Source: Cenococcum geophilum 1.58
Lineage: Eukaryota > Ascomycota > Dothideomycetes > Gloniales > Gloniaceae
NCBI GenBank assembly: GCA_001692895.1
Contig: KV748176.1
Location: 4,555,092-4,619,091 of the forward strand
DNA length: 64,000 bases
Direction: 5' to 3'
Every line of letters begins with the position of its first letter. Position 1 is the first letter of the stretch. Shown one piece after another: positions 44,706 to 55,802 of the stretch. The position numbers and the translations under genes are program-made. Below the pieces are notes generated by a model. That model saw nothing but the letters and a program-made list of their open reading frames with translations. It was not told the origin of the DNA and searched no databases.

Positions 44706-46702
44706 CTACAGCTTAACCCCCCACACGCCCCTCCCGCCACACACACCGACCCACTCGCCGCCCTGCGCCGTCAACCCGCTCTGCGGCGCCCAGCTCAGAT
44801 TCCCAACCTCGTACTCGCACCGCCAGCTGGCATACGGCCCCTTCTGCCCCACCGCGCTCACCGCGCCCGCCGCGCCGCTGCCGCCGGCGCCGGCGGCCGC
44901 AGCAGACGGCGGGTTATTGATGGAAGGGGGGGCGGGGGCGTCGCCGTTCAGCGCGGCGCTGTTGTGCGCGTGGATGAGGTCCCAGACGAGGACGAGGGAG
45001 TCGTCGGCGCCGGAGGCGAGCATGCCGCGCCGCGAGGGGGACCACTCGATGCTGTTGACGGGGGCGGAGTGGCCGCGGAGTTCGAGGAGCGCCTGGCCGG
45101 GCTGCCGCACATCGAGGATGCGGATCAGGGGGCTGTCGGCGGCGAAGGTGGCCAGGAGGTGCGAGTCGTGGGGGGAGGCTGGGGGGNGGGGGGGTTAGTT
45201 TGGGGAGGGCCAGGAGATGGTGGGGTGACGTACCGGCAAGACGGAGCAGGGGGGGTGCGTAGGACATTGTCTGCTGGGCTTTTGTGGGAGACATGCGGCC
45301 TGGGGAGCCTGGTGCATGGTTAGTTCATGTGTTGGTGGAGAGGGAGGGGTTGGGATGGGTACCTTTCCCGTCTTTGTCGCCGGGCTGCTTCTCGGACGGC
45401 TCGTAGATGATGGTGCTGTGCTCCAGACTGCGCAGGTCGAACATCCGCACGCTGCCGTCTGCGCCGCAGCTGACGAACACGTCAACGCTGCCGGCGCAGA
45501 AGCGGACGTCGAAGACTTCCTTGTCGTGCGCGATCAATTGCGTTTTCGCAGTCAGAGTCGGAATGTCCCATATCGTGCAGGTAGTGTCGATGCTGGAGGT
45601 AATGATGAGTTTCGGGGAGAGGGTATTCCAGTCAAGGGACGTGAGAGGTGCGGTGTGTTCGGGCGTCTTCGAGTTGGAGAGGAGAGCGAGCGGGGTGAGC
45701 TTCTGAGGTGGAGGGTCTCGGGTGTTCACTGAAGAACTTCGCGTTATCGTGTTGCTTACGCTGGAAGCAGAGGATTGAGGGAGAGACCATAGCCGGAGAT
45801 GGTCGCCGGAGGTAGCGAGGAGATCGGTGGATTGTTTCTGTGAGGAAGGAGGTTCCCAAAGTATTCGTGTGACGGGATATGAGCAGGTAGCTTCGGCGAT
45901 GCGAGTATATTCTAAGCCGAAGGATGGCGCGCCTGGTGAGGTGACTTCTTGTGGGGATATTTGGGTATCGAGAATTTGTATCTGGGTAGAGAGTTAGAAA
46001 CCAACACCACGCTAACGGGCAAAACGATTCCCGATTTGGTTCGGACAGGATAGTTTACAAAGTTGTGAGTGTCCTCCAGATAGCTCCCTACAGCCATCTT
46101 GCCGGCACTACTTCCTCCATGTACCGGCCATTTGCACCAATCATACGCGTACACACCCCACGGCGCCAGATAATTGCTGTTTGAAGGTACCCGGTCGCTG
46201 TCGTTAAAGAAAGCGCCTCCTCCTAACGCTTCGTTCTCCATGTTTGAGTTCGCTCGCGGCCGTATATCTGCCAGACCTAAAGGAGAGTTTGAAGCTGCTC
46301 CTGATGGTGTGGTTGCGGAGTAGTATTTCTGGCCAGGCGTGGCCGCGTACTTCGGGTTCTCTGGTGTGTTGGAGAAGGGAATATATTTCTGTTCCAGGCC
46401 AGCCGGGCTCGATCTCGAATAGGTATGTGAGGGATGTGAGGAATGCGAGGTATTCATGGTGTTGGAACGGGTGGGTAAGGTATACTGTTGTGCGTTGGTG
46501 GAGATATGCGGCATGGTGGGGACGGTTGTGGGAGCGGTATATGCGGAGGCAGGACCTGGTCTCTGAGAATTGCTGCCCGGCTGCAAGCTGCCAGGAACAT
46601 TGCTGGAAGGAGCGTTTGTGTAATGCGAGCCCTGGGGAGTGACCTGCTGGAGGTTTATATTGGGCGCAGCGCCTGCCGAGTACTGATCGGGTGAGTTGTA
46701 CA

Positions 46703-46760
<58 letters not shown>

Positions 46761-47201
46761 CGGTTGCTGCGGTTGCTGGTGCTGGTGCTGCTGCGACGGC
46801 GGCGGTTGCTGGTGCTGCTGGGGCGCTTGCGAGGAGCCATGTTGGCCCATTGTGTTGGTAGAAGATATATGCAGCTCCTCGGGCGTCCTCCCCAGCGTCT
46901 GCGAGCGTCTCGGTGTTTCAAAGGTCTGAGAACTTCGTGAGTTGTTTACGGCTGAAGAAGCCCCTGGGCCAGGCAGTCCGGGTATCGATGGCGGGGCCGT
47001 TTGTCCTCCACCATGAAGGCCAGGAGCATTCCCGCTGCCAGGTAAGAGAGCGTCGGTGCCGGCTGTCGTTGTTCCAGAAGTTGCTGTTCGCAAGCTGCCT
47101 GTGGGCGCGCCAATGGAGCCCAGCGCCTGCGCAGCTTGGTAGAGGCCGGCAGCAGGGGAGTTTGGCTGCGCGTTCTGGTGGTGGTGAGAGTGGAACGNCA
47201 T
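44706..47201 (-). CDS. DCAF7/WDR68-type WD40 protein with long poly-Gln N-terminus
   Basis: Four exons, 46059-47201, 45363-45981, 45234-45308 and 44706-45178 (introns 77, 54 and 55 bp), join in phase to 769 residues. The first 340 residues are His/Pro/Ser/Gln-rich, with about 20 consecutive Gln near residues 147-167. The WD40 part starts at NYLAPWGVYAYDW and includes LLATSGDHLRLW, APLTSLDWNTL, SSIDTTCTIWDI, TQLIAHDKEVFDVRF, GADGSVRMFDLRSLEHSTI, ADSPLIRILDVRQP and APVNSIEWSP. These match DCAF7/WDR68 (plant TTG1/LWD1), adaptors that bind DYRK kinases and CUL4-DDB1. A Gly/Ala insert lies in the last repeats. One N falls in codon 2. It faces the PPAT gene head-to-head. Confidence 0.9.
46702..46760 (-). 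repeat. CAA/CAG microsatellite encoding poly-Gln
   Basis: Plus strand reads (CTGTTG)n; the minus strand is CAACAG repeats in frame within the WD40 gene. Such repeats change length easily between strains. Confidence 0.92.
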
Positions 47202-47459
47202 GATGCCGTCGTTCGCAGTCCGGCCTGGGACTACCAAGGCACAGATACGGCAAACAAGAGGTTCTTGTGGTGTTTTGTTTGACCCGGGCTGACGAGCAAT
47301 TCGAATGGTGGATGACAAAGCCAAACATTTCCAACGGCCGCCCTGCCCCCCGCAGTCCTTGATCCTCAGCGCCCTGAGCCTTTTAGGCGGGGCCTGCTGG
47401 AGGTCCGCCAACACTCTGAGCCGGGCAGTAGACGAACGCCAGCAGATGAACGCCAACAG
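47202..47459. promoter_or_regulatory. Shared divergent promoter region
   Basis: 258 bp between the head-to-head starts of the WD40 gene (47201, minus) and the PPAT gene (47460, plus; or 345 bp if PPAT starts at 47547). No TATA box stands out. A bidirectional promoter is inferred from layout only. Confidence 0.4.
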
Positions 47460-48797
47460 ATGAGCGCCAACAGACCACACTCTCTCCGTCGTTTGACACG
47501 CCTCTACTCGCCCTTTCCCACAAGGGCATTCACCGCACTCACGATAATGCCGCCGTTGCACAAGGACTACCGCCGCTCTCTTCTCCTGCTATCACCCGCA
47601 CCCTCGCCGCCCACCTTTGCCGCACTGAAAGCAGCGTACGGTTCACCCCTGTTCTCAGTGCTCAGAGAACTGGCTCGCTCTCCTACCAGATCACAGGGGA
47701 CTACCATTCTAGATATTGCTCTTCCGTGCGAACATCTCTATAGGCGACAAAGTGTTCCGCGGAACGCTCTCTATTCAACCACTCAGAGCTTGTTGGCGGG
47801 TCTCTACAAGTTAATCTGTGTCATCTCTGCAAAGGAGTCAATTGACGTGGGAGACTCGGAAGGGATCGATGCACGCGTTCTTCTAGTAGCCTATCCTCGG
47901 AACGGACAACTGGATCAGTCTCTCGAATCGCGTCCTGGAAGCGAGTCCCAAGGCCCTATTATCGACATCCAGACTTTAGCTTGCAGTCAGAGGTCATGGG
48001 AGACAGTCTACGCCATCGAGTCTGAAGAGGGCGAGCAGATACTCAAGAATTTTCTCTTGGCAGGGAAGGCTGACAGAGAGGTGCACAGAGTCCGAGGGGG
48101 CATTGTCCAAGTTTCCGCCAAGGACGAGCAAACACCACCGACAGATGCTCCAGCCCACTTCAAACGACACCTCTCGGTTGTGCTTGGTGGCACTTTCGAT
48201 CATCTACATATTGGTCACAAATTACTACTCACAATGTTTGCTTTTGTTCTCGAGCCAGCATCTACGGTGGATGAAGGGGCTCAGAGAAGTCTAACCATAG
48301 GCATCACCGGGGACGAGCTGCTCAAGAATAAAAAGTTTGCTGAATTCTTGGAGAGCTGGCATGAACGGCAGCAAGCCGTCGACGGCTTTCTGAGGTCAAT
48401 TCTCAACTTTGGGCCTACCAATGACAACCGCATCGCAGTGGAAGAGAAGACAGAACCTGGCCCGAATGGTCATGCCGTCTATGTCACACTGCCGTCCAGC
48501 CTCATTCTCAAGTATGTCGAGATCTGGGACCCGTTCGGCCCCACTATTACGGATGAGACAATTACCGCATTAGTGATTTCTGCTGAGACCCGGTCTGGCG
48601 GCAAGGCAGTCAATGCGAGGAGAGCGGAAAAAGAGTGGGCGCCTCTGGATATATTCGAGGTGGACGTTCTGGATGCTGAAGAGGAGGATGGCACGGTGAC
48701 GCAAGGCAAGGTGGACGAGACGTTCCAGAGCAAGCTGAGCAGCACAGAAATCCGGCGAATGCAAAGTGAGAGATTTAGAAGCAGAAGCCACGTTTAA
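47460..48797 (+). CDS. Phosphopantetheine adenylyltransferase (CoA synthesis)
   Basis: Converts 4'-phosphopantetheine and ATP to dephospho-CoA, the fourth step of CoA synthesis (yeast Cab4). Single exon, 445 codons. The C-terminal half (from about residue 238) is a cytidylyltransferase-like fold with LGGTFDHLHIGHKLLL containing the H-x-G-H nucleotide-binding motif. ITGDELL, ALVISAETRSGG and the C-terminal SSTEIRRMQ follow, typical of eukaryotic PPAT. The N-terminal half is less conserved. Two starts are possible: Met at 47460 adds 29 residues rich in Arg/Ser with no acidic residue (like a mitochondrial presequence), and Met at 47547 (MPPLHKDYRRSLLLL) resembles the usual fungal start. No introns. 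Confidence 0.9.
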   Translation: MSANRPHSLRRLTRLYSPFPTRAFTALTIMPPLHKDYRRSLLLLSPAPSPPTFAALKAAYGSPLFSVLRELARSPTRSQGTTILDIALPCEHLYRRQSVPRNALYSTTQSLLAGLYKLICVISAKESIDVGDSEGIDARVLLVAYPRNGQLDQSLESRPGSESQGPIIDIQTLACSQRSWETVYAIESEEGEQILKNFLLAGKADREVHRVRGGIVQVSAKDEQTPPTDAPAHFKRHLSVVLGGTFDHLHIGHKLLLTMFAFVLEPASTVDEGAQRSLTIGITGDELLKNKKFAEFLESWHERQQAVDGFLRSILNFGPTNDNRIAVEEKTEPGPNGHAVYVTLPSSLILKYVEIWDPFGPTITDETITALVISAETRSGGKAVNARRAEKEWAPLDIFEVDVLDAEEEDGTVTQGKVDETFQSKLSSTEIRRMQSERFRSRSHV

Positions 48798-49504
48798 TAT
48801 GCCGCAATTGGGCGTCTTATGCGTCCAATGCCTGTATGATCAGCACGATTTGAGCGGCTAGGTATCGAGTCATTGCATTGGATGCATTCGAAGCATTGGA
48901 GGCAGCGATCGTGATGCGAAATGAAAGAGGCCGACAGTGGTAAGTGCATCGAGCGGGTACCTTCCCGAGAGCTGGTGTAACAGTGGTGGAGGGCCGACTG
49001 CGCTCGGAGAAAAGGCCGAATCCTGGGCGACAGCAATAGTTCAAGCCACACAGGAACACATGGCGGTCGTAGACGGGTAGGGGATTCACGGTGCAACAAC
49101 GGTAAGGACGGTAAGGGAGCAGGCGTTGGCTCAGTACGAACAGAGGCGATGTGCGTGGAGATGGGGATTGCGTCAGAGACAAGGCAAAGACAGGACTGGT
49201 GTGTTGGGCAGGTTGTCGCGCACGTCGACCGAAGGAAGGGATGACTGCAGATTGTAATCCTTCTCTGTGCAAGAGTGCAGAAAAGAGGCGAGGTCGAGCA
49301 GGGAGGCAAAGCATCCGGGCTGAGCAGCAAGCGGACATTTTTGTATGCAGCTTGGGGTATGGAGTAGCCCGTGGAGGCAATTGGACGCGGATTGATTCGG
49401 CGTTGGCGAGAATGGGCCCTTTTTGATGGGGCCTTTGACGTGAGCCATTGCCCATTCCCACATCGCATTTACACGTTTCAGGGCGTTTCTTCAGCCCTCT
49501 TGAG

Positions 49505-49540
49505 TGTGCCTCTAGGATGTGCCTCTAGGATGTGCCTCTA
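49505..49540. repeat. 13-bp tandem repeat, 2.8 copies
   Basis: Unit TGTGCCTCTAGGA repeated at 49505, 49518 and partly 49531. Confidence 0.9.
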
Positions 49541-49942
49541 CTGTAAGGGTTTTGCCTCCTGGTGGTGCCTCCGGGGGAGGTTGGGAGGTGTGTCCCCAGC
49601 CTACCAGGCCCTCCAGACCGACCCAGGACGCCGCCAGGGCTCGGCAGGGCGCGGCCAGGGCTTCTTGTGTGTCCATATAGCTCCATATAGCTGGTTCCCT
49701 CGCTCCAAGCCCTAGCCTCACGGCGGTGCGCCGGAAGGCACAGCCAAAGAGTCCCTAGCCGGTCACGCCCTCGGCTGGCGACGCACGTCACACTCATCGC
49801 GCTCGTTACGGCCATCGGGGCGCTCTCGTGCGGCGTTCTTCAAGCGCTTGTCAGCACCAATTGAGAGGGTATTCTCCAAGACCGCGGAGGCTATGGCTGC
49901 GTTGCCAGCGAAGCGCTGCATCAGCGGCGGGCAAGGGTTCAG

Positions 49943-49984
49943 GGTGGCAGGCAGTGGCAGGCGGTGGCAGGCGGTGGCAGGCGG
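49943..49984. repeat. 10-bp tandem repeat, about four copies
   Basis: Unit GTGGCAGGCG with one variant (GTGGCAGGCA). Confidence 0.9.
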
Positions 49985-50564
49985 TCGTTCAGTCGCTGAG
50001 GGCGGGCGTCCGCGACTACGGTCGAATCCCCCTTGGCCTCCTCATGCATGGCACAACACTCCATCGAAATCGATTCCTGCGGGACACGACATGCATCACT
50101 GGCCGTCCCGCGCGAAACTCCGCAGATACATTGGGTCATGTGACCTAGCTTTTCCTGCTCTTCCTGCTGCCATTGGCCTCATTGGCCCGCCACGACTCCA
50201 CCCAACAGCTGGCGTGCATGCGATTTCTCTCCGACCTGCCCACTCGAACTTCATCCACGATAGCGCTCGGCTGACACCGCTGCACCTTGCTACTCTGCTG
50301 CTGTCATGTTGCAGCCAGCGCCTTGCTTTTATTATGTACCGCCGCGATTGCCGTGACCTCAATTCCACGCACGACTCTCCTGCTGATTCTCAACACCACG
50401 GTCAGTCCAGCTCTGCCCTATCTCCCATATCGCCCATTAGCATCACCCGCTCCACCAACTGATGCTGGCGAACCCCGACGCCCGCACACGTGCCCTGTCG
50501 TGTTCCAACCTCTGCCTTCAGTCGTTTATCCGGTAGATGATTTCCTTACCCCGCGTCTGTCGCC

Positions 50565-52182
50565 ATGGACTCCGTTCCCGGCATTCTCAAGTTATCCAAC
50601 GAATTGTTGCGCGAGATCCTTGACCATATCGAAGCAGACCCTGAGAAGCTGGTCAGTCTCGACCGCCGCGCCTACCTGTCCCAGGAGAGCTTCAAACCGC
50701 CTCCGCCGCCTGCGCGAGACCAGGCTCAGAACATCAGCAACTTCAGACTCACCTGCAAAAGATTCTCCGAGTTAGGGGCTGTCCATCAGTTCGCCCGCGT
50801 CACCACCAGATTTTCACGAAAGGGTTTGAAGCGATTGGAGAACATTGCTGGCCAGGACCATCTTGCTAAACATGTCAAAAAATTCAGCTACATGGTGCCC
50901 TATTTCTACGTCGAGGGTTTTTCTCTCCAACCCCCCCCCCATCTTTTGACTAAGAATCTTTACTAACCGAGTCTCAGGAAGAGAGCGGGTGCGAGAGCTG
51001 CTGCCGAATCTGCCAGACAGTCTCGGCTTTTTGGACGTCAGGCACTTTGTGCGCAAAGTCACCGAGCAACGGGAGATTGTGCAGTCGGAAGAAGATGCCC
51101 GAGTGCTGAACAAGGCCATCTCGGCATTCACCTCTCTCCAACACGTCCAGATTCTACGTGTGCAGGACCAAGAAGATGGACTTTTGCTGGCCTACATTCG
51201 TCAGCATGACGAACTCAACCAGCTCGTGGAATTAAAATGGCCCCCAGCGTGTTCTCACAGCACAAAGACGATTGGCGCAGCGCTGCTCGCCTCACGATCG
51301 CCGTGTACGCGCTTCTCCTCGCCCATGTTAAGTCCACAGAGTGTGGTCGTTTGGGCACGTGACCCACCGAATACCTTTGCGATTCTTGCGGAGCGCCTCA
51401 CGTGTCTAGAGCTCCATTTTGACGATGGAACAGACCTGGATAACCGGATGAAAGAGCTATCTTCGCTGTCCAAGGTTGTTTTCAACGCGGCAAAGAACAT
51501 GCAGGCCGTGCACATTGGCTTTCCTTCGCACAGGCCATTAGGTCTTAAATTAGAAGAGATTTTTCACAACGTCAAATGGGAAAAACTTCTCGCGTTTGGC
51601 ATCCAAGCCTGGAGGTTAGACGCGGATGAAATCATCGCCCTCGCACGGCGACACCGCGAAAAACTGCGGGGGTTACGGTTAAGAGACGTTCTCCTGAAAG
51701 ACGGAAGTAGATGGAAGGATGTCCTGGCTTTTCTGAGAGACGACATGACGAGGCTGGATTGGGTGAGTTTACGGCGAATAGATTACGCCCAACACTTTGA
51801 CGAACAATGGACCATCGGAGCAGAAGTTCCGGACGACCCGCCTGGCGGTGCCAGCGACAGCGACGAGGAGAGCGATTGGGATCCGCATGCGGATGCGCCT
51901 ATCGACGACTCCCCCGACCACTCCGATTTCGACAGCACGGATTCCCCAGATACAGGCTCGGATGCAGGCACAGATGATGGACCAGAGCAAGGAGGAGGGA
52001 TGGATTTCCCACTCTCACCTGACACGCCTGCTTCCGCACCGTGGTGCAATTGCAACGGCCGGACCGGTTATCCAGACAGCGCAGAAGACCTGGGCGATGA
52101 CGGTGTAGCCGTTAGCTACTCGCAACGCAAACTCTGGGAGAAGTGGGTTGTCAGAAGGTGCACCGAGCACGGCCACAAGTAG
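50565..52182 (+). CDS. F-box-like protein, two exons
   Basis: Exons 50565-50916 and 50978-52182 join in phase to 518 residues. The N-terminus (MDSVPGILKLSNELLREILDHI...) with FRLTCKRFSEL at about residue 65 is an F-box, which binds Skp1 in SCF ubiquitin ligases. The F-box is split by a Pro-rich insert (residues 40-55). The middle has Leu-spaced segments such as LRGLRLRDVLL that could form irregular leucine-rich repeats. The C-terminus (about 400-470) is Asp/Ser-rich and acidic, ending with a short basic tail. The 61-bp intron has a weak donor, GTTTTT, but a consensus branch site (TACTAAC) and CAG acceptor, and without it the frame closes at once. Substrate unknown. Confidence 0.8.
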
Positions 52183-54062
52183 GATATTTTGCCCGCTTCC
52201 ACGGCACGAGGACAACTGCCACAGCTCCAGCACCCCGCAGATCCAGCCATTCTTCCGAGTCACGTACACGTCCAAGCATGCGGGCAGATTTTAGGCTATG
52301 TCCGAATGTCTGCCATCTTCACACAGATCGGCCTCACCGCTTTCCCTTTGGCGTGCTTTCCCTTTCACCTCGGTATATGTGTGGCCTTCTCAGTGCAGCA
52401 TGGCGCTTTACAGGATACGACCACGTCGGGCATGAATTCATATGTACCAACACCCAACCACCCGCATTTTCCCCCACAAACAACTCATCGTCTCCAATGA
52501 ATAACAATAAAGCCCCTGGTCTTACCACGTGCTCGGGTCCTGTTTTCCTCGCACTAACCTTCTTCTGGACTGCCATTACAAGGTGTTTTATGATCTGCAT
52601 GTCTCGGCGCAGCTTTTTTTCTTAGTTCTTCGTCGGTTTTTTTCCCTGCGGCATTTTTAACCCCCGGCGTGGCTGTTTCAAACTAGCATTATTTTGTGAT
52701 TTCAATTCTCCCCAACAAATTTACCAGCGCTGGCTGGAACTTTATTTTTTCTTCTATTTTTTTTTAATTTCTTGCAATATGTGGAGGATGCCATTTGGAG
52801 GATGCCTTTTCTCGTTAGTGGACAGTCTTGGTAATTCTCGTTCGAGCATCAAATATCTCCAATCTCCGATATTGACCTTGAACCCCCCAAAAAAAGCCTT
52901 AAAATATAGGAAATCACCCATACGCTCTCTCTCTCCCTTTCCCTCCCTACCCCCTCTCTCTGACCACATGACAACGAACTACATAACTGCGAGGGCAGCG
53001 AAGGAAATATTCCGTAATCGAAAACTACTACCTTCCTATAACGTTCTCCTGTCGGTCCCGTTTCGGACGATATATGCGGAATAATATAGTGAACTATATT
53101 TCTCAGCACGGATATACACACGCTTCCATCCCGATAGCAGAGTACCCAGCAACTCGCCTCCCGTGGCTCCAGATCCCTGTCCTGTATGCACCAACATTCT
53201 CCCTAAAACCGGACCCGCCAGCCTGCATGAACGTGCCGGTTCATTTTGCCAACGCACGTTCATCTTGGTTCCATCCGCTCTCTCCCCAGCGATCGCAGTT
53301 CTGCTGATGCTGATGCTGATGCTGATGCTGGTGCTAGTGCTGGTGCCTATTCTACACTGTTGGACAAGATTCGACGTTCCGCCCTGTGTATATCACCCGG
53401 TCCTAAGATCTGCGGCGCGGGCCTTGCATCCACATCGCTCAGATGCCGCGTTACAACGCATGTTCTGCTTCTCAAATCTTCCGTCGCGCCCCGTCCCTCG
53501 CTTCCGCTGCCAAGCGGCCGTCGCAGCTTAGCTGCCGTGATGGAACCCGGGTGTCCACATACCATACGCTAAATTGCCCTGTGCCGACCGAGAAAACATG
53601 CTGGCTACTAATGCACCGTCGCCCCCCTCCGCATCCCACTCATCCCGGCCCTCGTCCTTCCGGTCCTGCAAGTTTAGTCCTGTGAGCTTCCCGTCCTGCG
53701 AGTGTCCATCTTAGCTATTTCTATTCTGCGCATCCCATCACCGGCTTACCCATTTGGCACCGCTGACCGGAAATGCCCTCCCAACGCATGCGCCTCCCCT
53801 TGTCCATTCGCTCCCAGAAACCCATTCTCCATCTAGCCAAATGGCGCGTTATCCCGAACCTATCATCTTGCCCTGTTCTAAAATTGTCCGACTGCAGTCA
53901 ATGCTGGCCTTTAGTATCCTTCCCCCCAACACACGCGACCACCCACACATGCAATTACGCCATCGCCCGTTCCCCCTCGCTTTCGCATACGGAAACGCCC
54001 GCGGCTAGCTAGCTACCTCGCCGAACACTTCACGAATAGAGCGGAAAGGTGATATAACGGAA
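52183..54062. other. Intergenic up to the AT-rich block; no supported gene
   Basis: The first part is probably the 3' UTR of the F-box gene. Poly-T/poly-A patches lie at about 52,610-52,760. Open frames at 53163-53572 and nearby are overlapping and motif-free. A hexamer tandem repeat lies at 53301-53346. Confidence 0.45.
53301..53346. repeat. CTGATG/CTGGTG hexamer repeat
   Basis: About seven copies of CTGATG drifting to CTGGTG/CTAGTG. Confidence 0.9.
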
Positions 54063-54249
54063 TACAGTCAAATCTCTTTAGTACGATACGGTTGGTTCGG
54101 CCGAGCGTATCGTAATACCAAGGGTATCGTTGTATTACATACTTGTATATAAAATGCACCCAAATTCAAAATTAGGTAATAATATTATGTATCTACGCTT
54201 ATAAAGTTGTAATTAAGCGATCGGCTATACTAAAATATATCGCAATTAA

Positions 54250-55720
54250 TTACTATTTGGTGTTTTAAGGTCGTCGGCCTTAAAGCCAACGCTTATGCCT
54301 TAATAGAGTTGTAATTACGTCTCTATTAGAATCGCTTTACTACTCCTTATAGAGACGAAGCTTTTATAAAGCTACGAGCGCCTTACTAAGCTTAATTTAA
54401 GGCTGCTTAATAACTTCTTTATTTGTTTCCATATCGCGATCAGGCCCTGCATATAGCTCTGCTACGTGCTTAATAAGATCCTCTAATAAATCCTCCACTT
54501 CCTTACCTAGTAGCTTAATAAAATCCTAAATATTTATTATATCGCGAATTCTTTCTGCGGCCTTTAGTTATTTCGCTATTTGCTCCATTTTAGTAATAAC
54601 GGGAGGATCTATCCCTTGCACCGATGGCGTCCTATAAAATGTGGCCCGTGCACGCAGTCAAGAACATCAAAACTTTCTTGCGCACGCTGTGGACAAAAAA
54701 GTTGGCGAGATGCCTGCACCCACCTCTCCCTACCTAAATTTGTATGCGCACGCATAAATGCACTTATGCGGCTTATAGTAATTAATTTAGTCGTTATTTT
54801 AAGGAGTATATAGGCGAGATATAGTGGTAATAGGTGCATTCATGCGTGCGTATACAAATTTGGGGTAGGTACGGGCATCTCGCGTGTTTTCGCAGTCCTG
54901 GTAATGCGGCAGAACGACTTACCGCCCATATATGATTGGTGCGCACGGGCCACATTTTATAGGACGTTATTATCGGTGCAAGGGATATAGTCTTAAGGGC
55001 AAGGCCGTAGGCCTATATAAGAGCCAAATAATATAGACTTAATAAAGCAATTCTTAATTATTTATAGTGTAAATTAACCATCGAACTGCCTATAGGACGT
55101 AAATCTGCTTAATTAGATCCTTACCTTAAAGTAAACGCTTCACTATAAATTACAGCTAGTATCGCCTGTAGAGCAGCTTAAAGTTTATAATTATCCCTTA
55201 ATTAAAAGGCTGGTATACTAAGGTGTAATTAGGAGGAAGGAACTCCACGCGCGTATTCTTAAGAGAGCTATTCTTAATTAGTGTTTAAATAGCTGCTTTA
55301 TAGGCGCTAAAGCCGTTAATTAAAAGGAGTATCTTCCTATGGTATATCCTTTTATTAAACTAGGTAAGCTACTTAAGTATAATCACCGTTATTATCTAGG
55401 CCTTTTTATTAAACCTCTACGTAATATTTAATAAGGCTATATTAATATAATTGGCTGTAAAGTAACGTGGCCGTTATAATAAGCCAATTATAAGGAGAGG
55501 AAGCTTATCTAAGCCATCTATATTAGAGTAATAGCCTAGGGTAATCCGTACCTTTTACTTCTTTGTTTCTAATTAAGGCTTAGTAGCTAATATAGTATCT
55601 AGTATAGCCTTCCAAAATAGCCCGGTCTTATCTATATTATAAACGTCCTTTAATAAATAAGGCGCGATTGTTACGGACGCTTTAAGTACAATATTACGAC
55701 TACTAGGAGAGGAGTTGGAA
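54250..55720 (-). pseudogene. Pogo 3 transposase fragment, interrupted by a MITE
   Basis: The minus strand reads VYNIDKTGLFWKAIL, then KVRITLGYYSNIDGLDKLPL, YRPRYFTANYIN-like, KILLLINGFSAYKAAI and VEFLPPNYTLVYQPFN, the DDE domain of pogo/Tigger transposases with the DG-type motif altered to NG. The MITE at 54612-54985 sits after the catalytic domain. A Lys/Glu-rich C-terminal part continues to about 54,250. Full of RIP-type stops. Confidence 0.8.
54612..54985. mobile_element. 374-bp foldback-like MITE
   Basis: Ends TCCCTTGCACCGAT and its complement, flanked by TA at 54610-54611 and 54986-54987. The inverted similarity extends through CGTCCTATAAAATGTGGCCC to CAAATTTGTATGCGCACGCAT-type segments (about 170 bp per arm, imperfect), so most of the element is one long inverted repeat. 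Non-coding. Confidence 0.9.
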
Positions 55721-55802
55721 GAAGCTAGTTAGTTAATAAGAGCATAGTCCAGGATGGATCCGGTAGAGCTATATAACGAGGAATGGTACCAAGGTCACAT
55801 AA

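Larger units (their letters stand above)
48798..50564. other. Long intergenic region; no supported gene
   Basis: Several overlapping open frames on both strands (for example 48794-49468 minus) lack motifs and have frame-shared composition. It should hold the 3' UTR of PPAT and the upstream region of the F-box gene. Two short tandem repeats are listed separately. Confidence 0.45.
54065..55745 (-). mobile_element. Pogo/Tigger transposon 3, N-terminal end lost
   Basis: The left end starts CAGTCAAATCTCTTTAGTAC after TA (54063-54064), the classical pogo/Tigger tip. It encloses a minus-strand transposase read from about 55,720 down. The matching right end and the transposase DNA-binding domain are not found; the sequence changes near 55,745 just before a Gypsy-type LTR. 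A 374-bp MITE lies inside. Confidence 0.8.

Noticed and set aside
44422..45323. Long plus-strand frames opposite the WD40 gene
   Set aside because: They lie antisense to exons with clear WD40 repeats and contain compositionally biased Pro/His/Arg runs.
48794..49468. Overlapping long minus-strand frames after PPAT (224 and 214 codons)
   Set aside because: Two frames are open at once with low-complexity Ser/Pro/Arg/Cys content and no domain; typical of GC-balanced spacer.
53163..54012. Several plus-strand frames before the AT-rich block
   Set aside because: Mutually overlapping in different frames, no conserved motif, and crossed by a hexamer repeat.
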